NCBI RefSeq assembly: GCF_004348975.1
Contig: NZ_SMFP01000016.1
Span: 1-64,000, forward strand
DNA: 64,000 nucleotides
Origin: Antarcticimicrobium sediminis
GTDB taxonomy: Bacteria > Pseudomonadota > Alphaproteobacteria > Rhodobacterales > Rhodobacteraceae
Direction: 5' to 3'
Translations under genes and position numbers: made by a program
Notes under the pieces: model-generated
What the model saw: the letters and a program-made list of their open reading frames with translations, nothing else
What the model was told of the DNA's origin: nothing
The model's database searches: none
Shown here: one piece after another, positions 44,038-52,243 of the stretch
How the letters are laid out: the number at the start of each line of letters is the position of its first letter
Position numbering within the stretch: the first letter of the stretch is position 1

Positions 44038-44865
44038 TCAGTCCTTCATATGCGGATCAAGCGCGTCGCGCAGGCCGTCCCCGATAAGGTTGAAGCCGAT
44101 GACGGTCAGAAAGATTGCCATGCCGGGTGCAATGCTCATGATCGCGGATTGCGCCATGAACCCGCGCCCGGTGTTCAGCATGTTGCCCCATGTCGGTTCG
44201 GGCGGCTGCGCCCCAAGCCCAAGAAAAGACAAAGCTGATTCCAGCAAGATCGCATAGGAAAAGGCAATCGCCGCCTCGACCAGCAGGGGGGCCACGATAT
44301 TTGGCGTGATTTCCCGAAACAGGATCCGGGCATGGCTCATCCCGATGGCGCGCGCCGATTCAACATATTGCTCACGCAGAACAACCTCGGTCGCGGCGCG
44401 GGCCAAGCGGGAAAAGCCCGGAATAAACACGATGCCGATGGCGATCATCGCGTTCAGCACCGATGTGCCAAGGCTTGCCATCAGAACCACCGCCAACAAA
44501 ATGGCGGGAAACGAGAATAGCAGCTCCATGAAGCGCATCAGGATCATGTCGGTGATGCCACCGAAATAGGCTGCGGTCACCCCGATGACCGTGCCGAAAA
44601 TCAGCCCGATACCGGCAGCAATGAACGCAACCTGCATCGAAATCCGAGCGCCATAGATGATCCGTGACAGGATATCGCGCCCGATTTCGTCGGTGCCGAG
44701 CCAATGGGTCGCACTGGGCCCCTGCAGCATGACCATATAGTCAAGATCATAGGGCGAATAGGGCGCGATGAGAGGCGCAAAGATCGCGCAAATCAGGATG
44801 GCCCCGACAATGACAGCCCCAAAGATGACCGGGCGCCAGCGATAGAAATCGAAACCCTCGCTCAT
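44038..44865 (-). CDS. Peptide-type ABC transporter permease (DppC-like)
   Basis: This 275-residue permease starts with VIFGAVIVGAILICAIFAPL and shows THWLGTDEIGRDILSRIIYG, then the ATPase-contact loop ESALSFLGLGAQPPEPTWG. It overlaps the DppB-like gene by four bases. Confidence 0.94.
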   Translation of the reverse strand: MSEGFDFYRWRPVIFGAVIVGAILICAIFAPLIAPYSPYDLDYMVMLQGPSATHWLGTDEIGRDILSRIIYGARISMQVAFIAAGIGLIFGTVIGVTAAYFGGITDMILMRFMELLFSFPAILLAVVLMASLGTSVLNAMIAIGIVFIPGFSRLARAATEVVLREQYVESARAIGMSHARILFREITPNIVAPLLVEAAIAFSYAILLESALSFLGLGAQPPEPTWGNMLNTGRGFMAQSAIMSIAPGMAIFLTVIGFNLIGDGLRDALDPHMKD

Positions 44866-45815
44866 GCCTGACTCCCTTTTGAGCGGCGCGGATCCAAGAG
44901 CGCCACGCAGAGATCGACGGCCAGATTGGCCAGAAGCACAAAGACGGTGATCGCCAGCGCCGCCGCCAGCAACACCGGATAATCCCGGTTGATGATGCCG
45001 ACCAGCACAAGCGAACCGATGCCTGGGAGCTGGAAAATGTCTTCAATGACGACGACCGAGCCAAATAGAAACCCAAGCTCCACCGCCGCGACGTTGAAAT
45101 ATGGGATTGCGGCGTTTCGCAAACCATGGCGTTTGATGGTCAGGACTTCAGAGGCCCCCTTTGCCTTGGCCGTGCGAATGTAATCGCGTGATAAAACCTC
45201 AAGCATGGATGCCCGCATGATGCGCAGCAAAAGCGCGGAAGATACAAGGCCAAGCGATAGGGCAGGCATGATCATCAACTTCAGGTTTTGCACGGAATCT
45301 TCGGAAAAAGGGATAAAGCCGCCGGGGGGAAGCCAACGCAGTTTGATGGAAAAAACCATGACAAGCAGCGTGGCCAGCCAGAAATTCGGCATGGCACCGA
45401 GGAATGAGGCCAAGGTTGAAAACACCCGATCTGCCCCGCGACGATGGCGCGCCGCGGCGATGGTGCCCAAGGGAAAGGCGATCAGATTGGCGATAAGAAA
45501 GGCCAGGAAAGCCAGTTCCAACGTCACTGGAAGACGCAGCAGCAATTCCGGCCCAACCGGCACGGCGCTTTGAAAGCTTGTTCCCAGATCCCCCTGCAGG
45601 GTTTGGCCCAGCCAGTCGATATATTGCACGACCAACGGACGATCCAGCCCCCGCGTCGCCTCGAAGCGGGCTATGGCCTGCGGAGTTGCGTCGATGCCCA
45701 AGGCCGATCGCGCCGCCGATCCGGGGATCACGTTGATCGCAAGGAACAACACGGCCGATGCAGCGAACAATGTCAAAAGGAACGCCCCGAGCCGCGTCAG
45801 AACCAAGCGGGCCAT
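44862..45815 (-). CDS. Peptide-type ABC transporter permease (DppB-like)
   Basis: This 317-residue permease has RLGAFLLTLFAASAVLFLAI, the RGLDRPLVVQYIDWLGQTLQ loop, and a final LDPRRSKG motif. MARLV at 45815 is preferred over the ATG at 45824 because GGAAAG then lies at normal distance. Confidence 0.93.
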   Translation of the reverse strand: MARLVLTRLGAFLLTLFAASAVLFLAINVIPGSAARSALGIDATPQAIARFEATRGLDRPLVVQYIDWLGQTLQGDLGTSFQSAVPVGPELLLRLPVTLELAFLAFLIANLIAFPLGTIAAARHRRGADRVFSTLASFLGAMPNFWLATLLVMVFSIKLRWLPPGGFIPFSEDSVQNLKLMIMPALSLGLVSSALLLRIMRASMLEVLSRDYIRTAKAKGASEVLTIKRHGLRNAAIPYFNVAAVELGFLFGSVVVIEDIFQLPGIGSLVLVGIINRDYPVLLAAALAITVFVLLANLAVDLCVALLDPRRSKGSQA

Positions 45816-45844
45816 GCTACACATCTTTCCAATTCAAAGGGTGA

Positions 45845-45864
45845 GGCCGCCCTTTGGGGCGGCC
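45845..45864 (-). promoter_or_regulatory. Hairpin between binding-protein and permease genes
   Basis: GGCCGCCC-tttg-GGGCGGCC is a perfect 8-bp stem, further flanked by AAAGG/CCTTT. It lies in the 71-base gap after the substrate-binding-protein gene. It lacks a long U run and probably shields the binding-protein mRNA or attenuates downstream expression. Confidence 0.65.
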
Positions 45865-45886
45865 CCTTTATTCTCTTTCCGGTCGA

Positions 45887-47470
45887 TCAGCCTTCGAGCC
45901 ACGCGTCCTTGAGCGTTTTGAGGAATCCTGTCCGCATCGGTTTGTAGTTCTTCAACTTGTCCGTATAGGCGATCAGCAGATAGGCGTTGACCAGCGGCAC
46001 AATCGGCATTTCCTCAAGCGCCAACTCCTGTTGTTGCTTGTAAAGCGCCTTGCGTTCTTCGATCGACGTCGCCGATTTCGCATCACGCAGCAGCTTGTCC
46101 ATCGCTTCAGAGGACGACTTCTGTACGTTGATGCCGGTGCCGGAAGCATAGTTATTGTAGACAAAATCATCCGGATCGGCGAGGGGGCTGACCCAATACA
46201 TGGTGGTTATGTCAAAGGCGCTCGGTGCCCAGACCTCGTCCCAATAGCGCGGGATTTCCATGGTCTTGATTTCCGCCTTGATGCCGATGGCGGCAAGGTT
46301 GGCCTGCAGGATCGGCGCCATAGCCACCATCGCGGGGAAGGAAGATGCCATCGTCATTGAGGTTGTGAAACCCTCGGGCACACCGGCCTCGGCCAAAAGC
46401 GCCTTGGCTTTTTCGATGTCGCCTTGAGGCGTGAACGCGGTGATGCCGGGGTAGGCCCAGTTCCACTCGGGGATCACACCACCCAGAAGCGGCTTTGCCT
46501 GACCAAAGAAGGTCGCGGCCGTGATGGCCTGACGATTGATCGCATAGGCAATGGCCTGTCGCACCTTCGGGTTGTCCAAGGGAGCGATGGTGTTGTTCAT
46601 CAACAGCCAGTAATAGCGCGACCCTTCCAAGGTCTCGCCAACGATGCCTGGAGAGGTAGAGACGCTCGCCCAATCCTTCGGCGGAACTTCGTTGGTGAAA
46701 TGCACGGTGCCCGAGATGACAGCATTGGTAAGCGCTGTGACATCCGGGATCAGGTGGAACTCCATCCCGTCGAAATGGGGTTTGCCTTCCTCGTAGAACT
46801 CCGCGTTCTTCTCGAACTTGACCATGGAGCGAGGCTGGTAGGAGATGAACTTGAAGGGGCCGCTTCCGACCGGTTGGGCGTTCAAGTCATGGCCGCTTTC
46901 AATCAATTTCTTCGGCACGATCGACGATCCGGGGAAGGCCATATAGGTAAGGAAGGGACCGGTCGGTACGGTCAGCGTGAACTTGACGGTCAGCGGGTCA
47001 ACAACATCGACGCTTTTGATCGTCTCGATCTGCGATTTATAGGAATAGCCGGAATCCTCGGCGCTGAGACGGTCGAATGTGAACTTCACATCCTCCGCCG
47101 TCAAAGGATCGCCATTGTGGAACTTCACGCCGTCGCGCAGCTTGAACGTATAGGTCAGACCATCTTCGCTGACCTCGAAGCTTTCGGCCAAATCAGGGTA
47201 GGGCAGGGCATCAGGGTCGACCGACATCAGAGTGGAATAGACCTGCTCGATGATGACGTGGGACATGCCCGATGGCCCCATTGCGGGATCGAAACCGGCT
47301 GGGTCGGCGGAGAAGGCAACCTTCAGGATGCCCCCGTTGACGGGGCTTTCCTGTGCAGCAAGTTTGCCGGGGAAGACCGACAACCCCGCAAGGACCGCTG
47401 CGGCGCCGGTGCTTGCCAGAAGGCCGCGGCGCGTAAGATTCAAACCACGGATAGACTTGGATCCAGCCAT
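45887..47470 (-). CDS. ABC transporter substrate-binding protein, family 5
   Basis: This 527-residue receptor has a Tat signal (LTRRGLLASTGAAAVLAGLS) and the family-5 blocks FDPAMGPSGMSHVIIEQVYS, ESFEVSEDGLTYTFKLRDGV, KFHNGDPLTAEDVKFTF and VGSGPFKFISY. The start at 47470 has AGGAG six bases upstream; an ATG at 47491 lacks one. It is the first gene of the second peptide-type import operon, divergent from the XRE-cupin regulator. Confidence 0.93.
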   Translation of the reverse strand: MAGSKSIRGLNLTRRGLLASTGAAAVLAGLSVFPGKLAAQESPVNGGILKVAFSADPAGFDPAMGPSGMSHVIIEQVYSTLMSVDPDALPYPDLAESFEVSEDGLTYTFKLRDGVKFHNGDPLTAEDVKFTFDRLSAEDSGYSYKSQIETIKSVDVVDPLTVKFTLTVPTGPFLTYMAFPGSSIVPKKLIESGHDLNAQPVGSGPFKFISYQPRSMVKFEKNAEFYEEGKPHFDGMEFHLIPDVTALTNAVISGTVHFTNEVPPKDWASVSTSPGIVGETLEGSRYYWLLMNNTIAPLDNPKVRQAIAYAINRQAITAATFFGQAKPLLGGVIPEWNWAYPGITAFTPQGDIEKAKALLAEAGVPEGFTTSMTMASSFPAMVAMAPILQANLAAIGIKAEIKTMEIPRYWDEVWAPSAFDITTMYWVSPLADPDDFVYNNYASGTGINVQKSSSEAMDKLLRDAKSATSIEERKALYKQQQELALEEMPIVPLVNAYLLIAYTDKLKNYKPMRTGFLKTLKDAWLEG

Positions 47471-47542
47471 TGTGTTCTCCTGATTGTTCAACGCTATTCG
47501 TTCCGGGGTGCTTCACGAAACTTGAATGAGCTTGAACAGTAT

Positions 47543-47574
47543 TACAATTTGACCGTCTGGCAAGTAAAATTGTA
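47543..47574. promoter_or_regulatory. Inverted repeat, XRE-cupin operator candidate
   Basis: TACAATTT and its exact reverse complement AAATTGTA are separated by 16 bases, giving two half-sites about two helical turns apart. They lie centrally between the divergent binding-protein gene and the regulator gene, the place expected for control of both. Confidence 0.6.
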
Positions 47575-47683
47575 GAACGAAATGGGCGGAGTAAGTTGTA
47601 GTGACCATTGTTTCGGCGCGTTGTTTAATTCTCGTGCAATCTCCCACCAGTCAGTACGGCGGCGCCGATCAAGGAGAGCGAAA

Positions 47684-48283
47684 ATGCCAGACACCCAGCG
47701 CGATACGCCCGACGTTTCTGCCGAAGCCCCCGCGAACCTCGGCGACAAATTGCGCCACCTGCGCCGTAAGAGCGGGCTGACCTTGAAGCAATTGGGCGCG
47801 TTGACAGGGTGCTCGGAAAGCATGCTGTCAAAAGCTGAGCGCGGCCATGTTGTGCCAAGCCTCGATCTTTTGTCCCGTATCGCCATGCAGCTTGACACCT
47901 CGATCGCGGGTCTTTTTGTCGATGCGCCGGAGCGGTCTTGTTTCGTGTATAAGGAAGGTGAGCGGCCCAAGATGGAGCTCGGGGCGGCGACCAAGGATGG
48001 CCACACGCTGCTGGAGCGCTTGATTCCCTATGCGCAGGGGCGACAGTTGAACGCGAACCTGCATGTTGTCGCCCCCGGAGGTGGGTCTGCAGGGGCGCTT
48101 TCACATGACGGAGAAGAGGTGGGCTTCGTGATCGACGGCTATATCGAGATCACGGTCGACAACGAGACCCATCTGGTTGGTCCGGGCGGCTCTTTCTTCT
48201 TTCATTCCGAATTGCCGCACCGCTATCGCAATATCGGAACGACAACCGCGCGTATCGTCTGGGTGAACTCCCCGCCCTACTGA
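47684..48283 (+). CDS. XRE-family regulator with C-terminal cupin domain
   Basis: This 199-residue regulator joins a helix-turn-helix (LRRKSGLTLKQLGALTGCSE, SMLSKAERGHVVPS) to a cupin sensor domain (HDGEEVGFVIDGYIEITVDN then HRYRNIGTTTARIVWVNS). This architecture includes PuuR-like regulators of amine and amino-acid catabolism. The start at 47684 has GGAGAG upstream. It probably controls the divergent transporter/ArgE/DUF1028 operon. Confidence 0.92.
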   Translation: MPDTQRDTPDVSAEAPANLGDKLRHLRRKSGLTLKQLGALTGCSESMLSKAERGHVVPSLDLLSRIAMQLDTSIAGLFVDAPERSCFVYKEGERPKMELGAATKDGHTLLERLIPYAQGRQLNANLHVVAPGGGSAGALSHDGEEVGFVIDGYIEITVDNETHLVGPGGSFFFHSELPHRYRNIGTTTARIVWVNSPPY

Positions 48284-48459
48284 GGGGGCATCGGCCTTGT
48301 TGCAGTTGGTCCGTGCAAAAAGGTCGGCCGCCGAGGACTCTGATCACTGACAGGCTACGATCTGCCCGGGATCGAGCGCCGCTCACACAAGGGGTTGAGC
48401 AAACCGGCAAAGCCGTCTGGTTTACTGGAGAACAGAACGGGGGCTTTGCCGGCGGCTGC

Positions 48460-48771
48460 TCAGCCGCACGGCGAGAATGCTGTCGGCAGCAGGAATACGC
48501 TCTCCTGGTGATCGAGGTAGGGCAGGATCTTTGGTGCGAAGGCCTGCCATTCCGGGTCGGCGCCGAGCTTGGCGCGTTGGGCGGTGCGGTGGGCGTAGTC
48601 GTCATAGGCCCAAATGAACACCACCGAGTTCAAGGGTCCGCTGTCGGTGACCCAGCAGCCGATCAACTTGGCATAGCGGGTGATAATCTCCAGGCCCCCG
48701 GCCTCGTAGATGTTCAGAAATTCGGGGGCTTTGCCGGCGGTAATCCGGTAGGTACGCTTTTCATAGATCAT
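48460..48771 (-). CDS. NIPSNAP family protein
   Basis: This 103-residue protein is one NIPSNAP (dimeric alpha-beta barrel) domain: MIYEKRTYRITAGKAPEFLN, GLEIITRYAKLIGCWVTDSG, VVFIWAYDDYAHRTAQRAKL. Function of the family in bacteria is unclear; members often accompany catabolic genes. It diverges from the TetR gene and has one operator copy in its promoter region (48855-48870), so it belongs to the same regulon as the transporter cluster. Confidence 0.88.
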   Translation of the reverse strand: MIYEKRTYRITAGKAPEFLNIYEAGGLEIITRYAKLIGCWVTDSGPLNSVVFIWAYDDYAHRTAQRAKLGADPEWQAFAPKILPYLDHQESVFLLPTAFSPCG

Positions 48772-48854
48772 GGGAATCTGCCTGCTATTGAACGGTATCG
48801 GGGCGTGCTGTCTGTGAAATTAAAGACCCGTTTTCCTGGCGATGCAACCCATAA

Positions 48855-48870
48855 GTCGTCGATTGACGAC
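48855..48870. promoter_or_regulatory. TetR operator copy A
   Basis: GTCGTCGATTGACGAC, preceded by ATAA, is a 16-base inverted repeat with one central mismatch. It lies between the divergent NIPSNAP and tetR genes. The perfect version occurs at 49771-49786. Confidence 0.8.
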
Positions 48871-48968
48871 ATACTTGTCCGGGCGTAGACTCTCAAATCA
48901 CGGGAGATGCCTTGGCCTTCATGAGTTGATACGCTAAGGCCAGATCGGTTTGTGGCGGGGGTGTTATC

Positions 48969-49664
48969 TTGAGAGCAAAGTCCGACGCGTTGAGAGCGAA
49001 TGCCCGGCGAACCGGCGACAAGCCCGCGACCGCCACCGGTGGCACAGCGCGCATGTCGCACGCCGATCGGCGCGCGCAGATCCTCAGCACCGCCTCGGAT
49101 TTCTTTGCCGAGAACGGGCTGACCGGGCCAACCCGTCGCTTGGCCGAAGCCGCGGGAGTGTCGCAGCGGCTGCTTTATCGGTTTTTCCCGACCAAGGAAA
49201 ACATCGTTGCCGAGGTCTATCGCGAAGAGATCCTCGGTGCATTCAAGGGCAAGTGGTTCGCCGACCTGCAAGATCGCAGTCTTCCAATAGAGCAACGCAT
49301 TACGACGTTTTACGTCGATTATCTGGACACCACGCTCACCCGCAAGTGGATGCGGCTGTTTCTCTACGCGTCACTGGCCGACAGTTCGATGGCGCCGGAT
49401 TACATTGCCAGCATCGTCACTCAGTTGCTCGAAGTGCTGATAAAAGAGGCCGCAGCCGAACTCGACGTAACCCTGCCCGACGACCGCGCGATGATTCACG
49501 AAATGGCTTGGACCCTGCACGGGGGCATTTCGCATTACGCGATTCGGCGACACATCTACAAAGCGAGCCTGCAGGTTCCCGAGTCCTCCATCGTCGCCAT
49601 GCATGTGCACCTTTTTCTGGCGGGGCTGGGGCCGATGATCGAAGCCTGTTCGGACGCTCGCTAG
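48969..49664 (+). CDS. TetR family transcriptional regulator
   Basis: This 231-residue regulator has the helix-turn-helix FFAENGLTGPTRRLAEAAGV then SQRLLYRFFPTKENIVAEVY, followed by a helical ligand domain. The assigned TTG start (48969) follows a G-rich motif; MSHADRR at 49053 is an alternative. Two copies of one palindrome flank the gene, so it most likely represses itself, NIPSNAP and the downstream ABC/hydroxylase operon. Confidence 0.88.
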   Translation: MRAKSDALRANARRTGDKPATATGGTARMSHADRRAQILSTASDFFAENGLTGPTRRLAEAAGVSQRLLYRFFPTKENIVAEVYREEILGAFKGKWFADLQDRSLPIEQRITTFYVDYLDTTLTRKWMRLFLYASLADSSMAPDYIASIVTQLLEVLIKEAAAELDVTLPDDRAMIHEMAWTLHGGISHYAIRRHIYKASLQVPESSIVAMHVHLFLAGLGPMIEACSDAR

Positions 49665-49770
49665 GCCCGCCGCCGCCCCTTACGCTTCTCAAAGTGCTGA
49701 ATTTTCCGGCGTCCTGCGGCGTGCGGCACCGGTTCCGTATGCGGTTCAGGTGTTTCAAGTGGTGATATAA

Positions 49771-49786
49771 GTCGTCAATTGACGAC
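49771..49786. promoter_or_regulatory. TetR operator copy B
   Basis: GTCGTCAATTGACGAC is a perfect 16-base palindrome, preceded by ATAA as in copy A. It lies 116 bases upstream of the binding-protein gene that starts the long plus-strand operon. Confidence 0.83.
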
Positions 49787-49901
49787 AAGAAATCGATTCG
49801 CTAACGTCAAGCCACAGAAGTCAAAGGACCATACGGCGAGTTGGTCCCCGTAGCGCGGTGTTGCGGGGCGGCTCGAACGGATAGCCAACAGGAAGAAAAA
49901 C

Positions 49902-51230
49902 ATGTCACGACCCTTCAACTCACACATGAGACGGCGCGACTTCCTGCGGACCTCGGCGGCCGCAGGTACGATGGCACTGGCCGCGCCGCGGCTCGCGCTG
50001 GCCCAAGGTGCCTCTGACTTGACGATGCATACATGGTCGGCTGCGGTCGACACGGTGCAGAGCCACCTGAACGCGTTCACCGCCAGCTCCGGCATCAACG
50101 TAAACTACGGCAACTCGCCTTGGGCGCAGTACCGTGAAGGCATGGTCACCAAGTTTGTCGGCGGCGCGCCGCTGGACATGATGTGGGTGTCAGACGCGTG
50201 GTTGCCGGAATGGGTAGAGGCCGGGTGGATCGCCCCGGTCGACGGGTTCAAGAACCTGACACAGTACAACTCAGAAGCGGAAGAGTTCTGCAACGACTCG
50301 ATGACGTATAACGGTCGTCAGTACGGGCTGACCTACTACACCGACTATATGGCGTTCCTTTACGACGAGGAAAAGGTGAAGGCGGCTGGGTTCGACGCCC
50401 CCCCGACCACTTGGGACGAAGTTGTCGAGCAGTCGCTTGTGATGAAGGAAAAGGGTATCTCGGACTATCCGATGATGCTGGCAATGGCTCAGGAAAGCTG
50501 GCTGATCGAATTCATGTCGACGCTTGTGTTTTCGCATGGTGGCCGGTTCATCGACGAAAATGGCATGTCGAGCATGACAAGCGAAAAAGACGGCGCAATG
50601 GAGGCCTTGCAATGGGTCGTCGACGCCGTCAGCAAACACGGCATCGTGTCCCCCGCTTGTGTTGAAACTGGCGAATTGTCAGGTCTGAAGGCGTTTGCTT
50701 CGGGCAACCATGCCTTTGCGATGGTTGCCAAATACCGGCTGCGGATGCTGAACGATCCAGAGCAGTCTCAGGTTGCTGGAAACGTGCAGCAGACGCTGAT
50801 GCCCAAGGGCGGCAACGGTGCCCACAATACCGTGGGCTGGATGCGCTTTCATGGCATGTCGAGCCAAGCCGCGGCAGATCCTATCCGCGCTGAGGCGACA
50901 GCCAAGCTGATCGAGTGGTTCGGTGGAAAATCTGACGGTGCGTATAAATTCCAGAAGTTGCTGTTCCTTGATATCGGCGCAGGCTTCGGTGTGAAGCCGC
51001 TGTTTGACGACCCTGAAATCAAGGCTGCATACAATGCCTACGGCGATGTTGAGGTGATCAAGGCACAGCAGTCATTGGCGATGCAGAAAGACGTGGTCAC
51101 ACCGTGGTTTGGCGAGTGGAACGAGACCAACGGCACGGCTTGGCAGTCGGCGATCCTTGGAAACACCGACGTCGCTTCGGCAATTGCCAAGTCGTCCGAC
51201 GCTTGGGACGAACTCAAGGAAGACTACTAA
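49902..51230 (+). CDS. ABC transporter substrate-binding protein, family 1
   Basis: This 442-residue periplasmic protein has a Tat signal (MRRRDFLRTSAAAGTMALAA, cleavage after LALAQ). Family-1 features follow: WAQYREGMVTKFVGGAPLDM, YNGRQYGLTYYTDYMAFLYD and the FDAPPTTWDEVVEQ hinge. This family usually binds sugars, glycerol phosphates or polyols. The neighbours suggest a more unusual ligand. GGAAGA precedes the start. Confidence 0.92.
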   Translation: MSRPFNSHMRRRDFLRTSAAAGTMALAAPRLALAQGASDLTMHTWSAAVDTVQSHLNAFTASSGINVNYGNSPWAQYREGMVTKFVGGAPLDMMWVSDAWLPEWVEAGWIAPVDGFKNLTQYNSEAEEFCNDSMTYNGRQYGLTYYTDYMAFLYDEEKVKAAGFDAPPTTWDEVVEQSLVMKEKGISDYPMMLAMAQESWLIEFMSTLVFSHGGRFIDENGMSSMTSEKDGAMEALQWVVDAVSKHGIVSPACVETGELSGLKAFASGNHAFAMVAKYRLRMLNDPEQSQVAGNVQQTLMPKGGNGAHNTVGWMRFHGMSSQAAADPIRAEATAKLIEWFGGKSDGAYKFQKLLFLDIGAGFGVKPLFDDPEIKAAYNAYGDVEVIKAQQSLAMQKDVVTPWFGEWNETNGTAWQSAILGNTDVASAIAKSSDAWDELKEDY

Positions 51231-51240
51231 TCCTCATCTC

Positions 51241-51266
51241 ACCCGCCAGCGCTCGTGCTGGCGGGT
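51241..51266 (+). promoter_or_regulatory. Hairpin between binding-protein and permease genes
   Basis: ACCCGCCAGC-gctcgt-GCTGGCGGGT is a perfect 10-bp stem with a 6-base loop, 10 bases after the binding-protein stop. No U tract follows. It is the third such hairpin at this position in the window and probably raises the ratio of receptor to membrane subunits. Confidence 0.75.
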
Positions 51267-51320
51267 GGCCCAACGCGCCGGCGTCGCCGGCCTGACCATT
51301 CACGAAACGGGGCACGCAGC

Positions 51321-52241
51321 GTGACAGACACGGTGAATATCCAACCCGGGCGCAGCCGCCTGCGCGCCGCATTCGGCTATGAAGAACGCAGCGCCATGAT
51401 CTTTCTCGCACCGGTGATGCTGGTGCTCATGCTGGTGGCGGTCTTCCCGATCCTCTATTCGCTTTATCTCAGCTTTTTCCGTATCAAGCTGACCCGACCG
51501 AACCGCACGCCATTTGTTTGGCTCGACAACTACACCGACCTGTTCGGCAACGAACTGTTCTGGACATCGGTTGCGCGTACTGTGGTATTCTCGGTCGTTT
51601 CGGTTAGCGCCATCGCGGTGATCGCACTGCTGGTGTCGCTGCTGCTCAACCAGGATTTCCGCTTCCGCCGGGTGCTCTCCACCATCATCCTCGTGCCCTG
51701 GGCCATTCCGTATGTGGCCAACGCCTTGATGTGGAAATGGATTTACGACTCGGGTTACGGCGCGCTCAACGGTCTGTTGTTTCAACTGGATTTCATCAGC
51801 CGCTACATGGTCTTCCTTGGCGACCAGAACAAGACGATCTACCTTATTGCCAACGCTTTCGTCTGGAAGGAAGTGCCGCTGGCCACGATCCTACTTCTGG
51901 TATCGCTGAAGGCAATCCCCTCGGATCTCTACGCCGCGGCACGGGTTGATGGTGCAACAGTCTGGAGCCGCTTCGTCCACGTCACTTTGCCCGCGATGAA
52001 GCCCGGTTTCCTTCTGGTGATGATCTACGAGACGATGATGGCAATCCGCCATTTCGACCTGTTCTTCATCCTCACCGAAGGCGGTCCGGGCGATGCCAGT
52101 CATGTGCTGAGTTGGCACATCTACGTCGAAACCTTCCGCAACCTTTCGTTCGGCAGCGGCGCGGCGATGTCCTACGTTCTGGCGCTGGTTACCTTTGCTC
52201 TATCCTACATTTTCATCCGCACCCTGGGCCGGAGAGTCTGA
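51321..52241 (+). CDS. Sugar-type ABC transporter permease (MalF/UgpA-like)
   Basis: This 306-residue permease has six membrane segments, beginning AMIFLAPVMLVLMLVAVFPI. The EAA loop is SLKAIPSDLYAAARVDGATV then WSRFVHVTLPAMKPG. The start is GTG at 51321 (VTDTVNIQPGRS), with ACGGGG upstream; earlier codons of the longer frame overlap the hairpin region. Confidence 0.93.
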   Translation: MTDTVNIQPGRSRLRAAFGYEERSAMIFLAPVMLVLMLVAVFPILYSLYLSFFRIKLTRPNRTPFVWLDNYTDLFGNELFWTSVARTVVFSVVSVSAIAVIALLVSLLLNQDFRFRRVLSTIILVPWAIPYVANALMWKWIYDSGYGALNGLLFQLDFISRYMVFLGDQNKTIYLIANAFVWKEVPLATILLLVSLKAIPSDLYAAARVDGATVWSRFVHVTLPAMKPGFLLVMIYETMMAIRHFDLFFILTEGGPGDASHVLSWHIYVETFRNLSFGSGAAMSYVLALVTFALSYIFIRTLGRRV

Positions 52242-52243
52242 CC

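Noticed and set aside
48452-48467. Stem-loop GCGGCT/AGCCGC at the end of the NIPSNAP gene as a terminator
   Set aside because: The stem is short, overlaps the stop codon and is not followed by a U tract on the transcribed strand.
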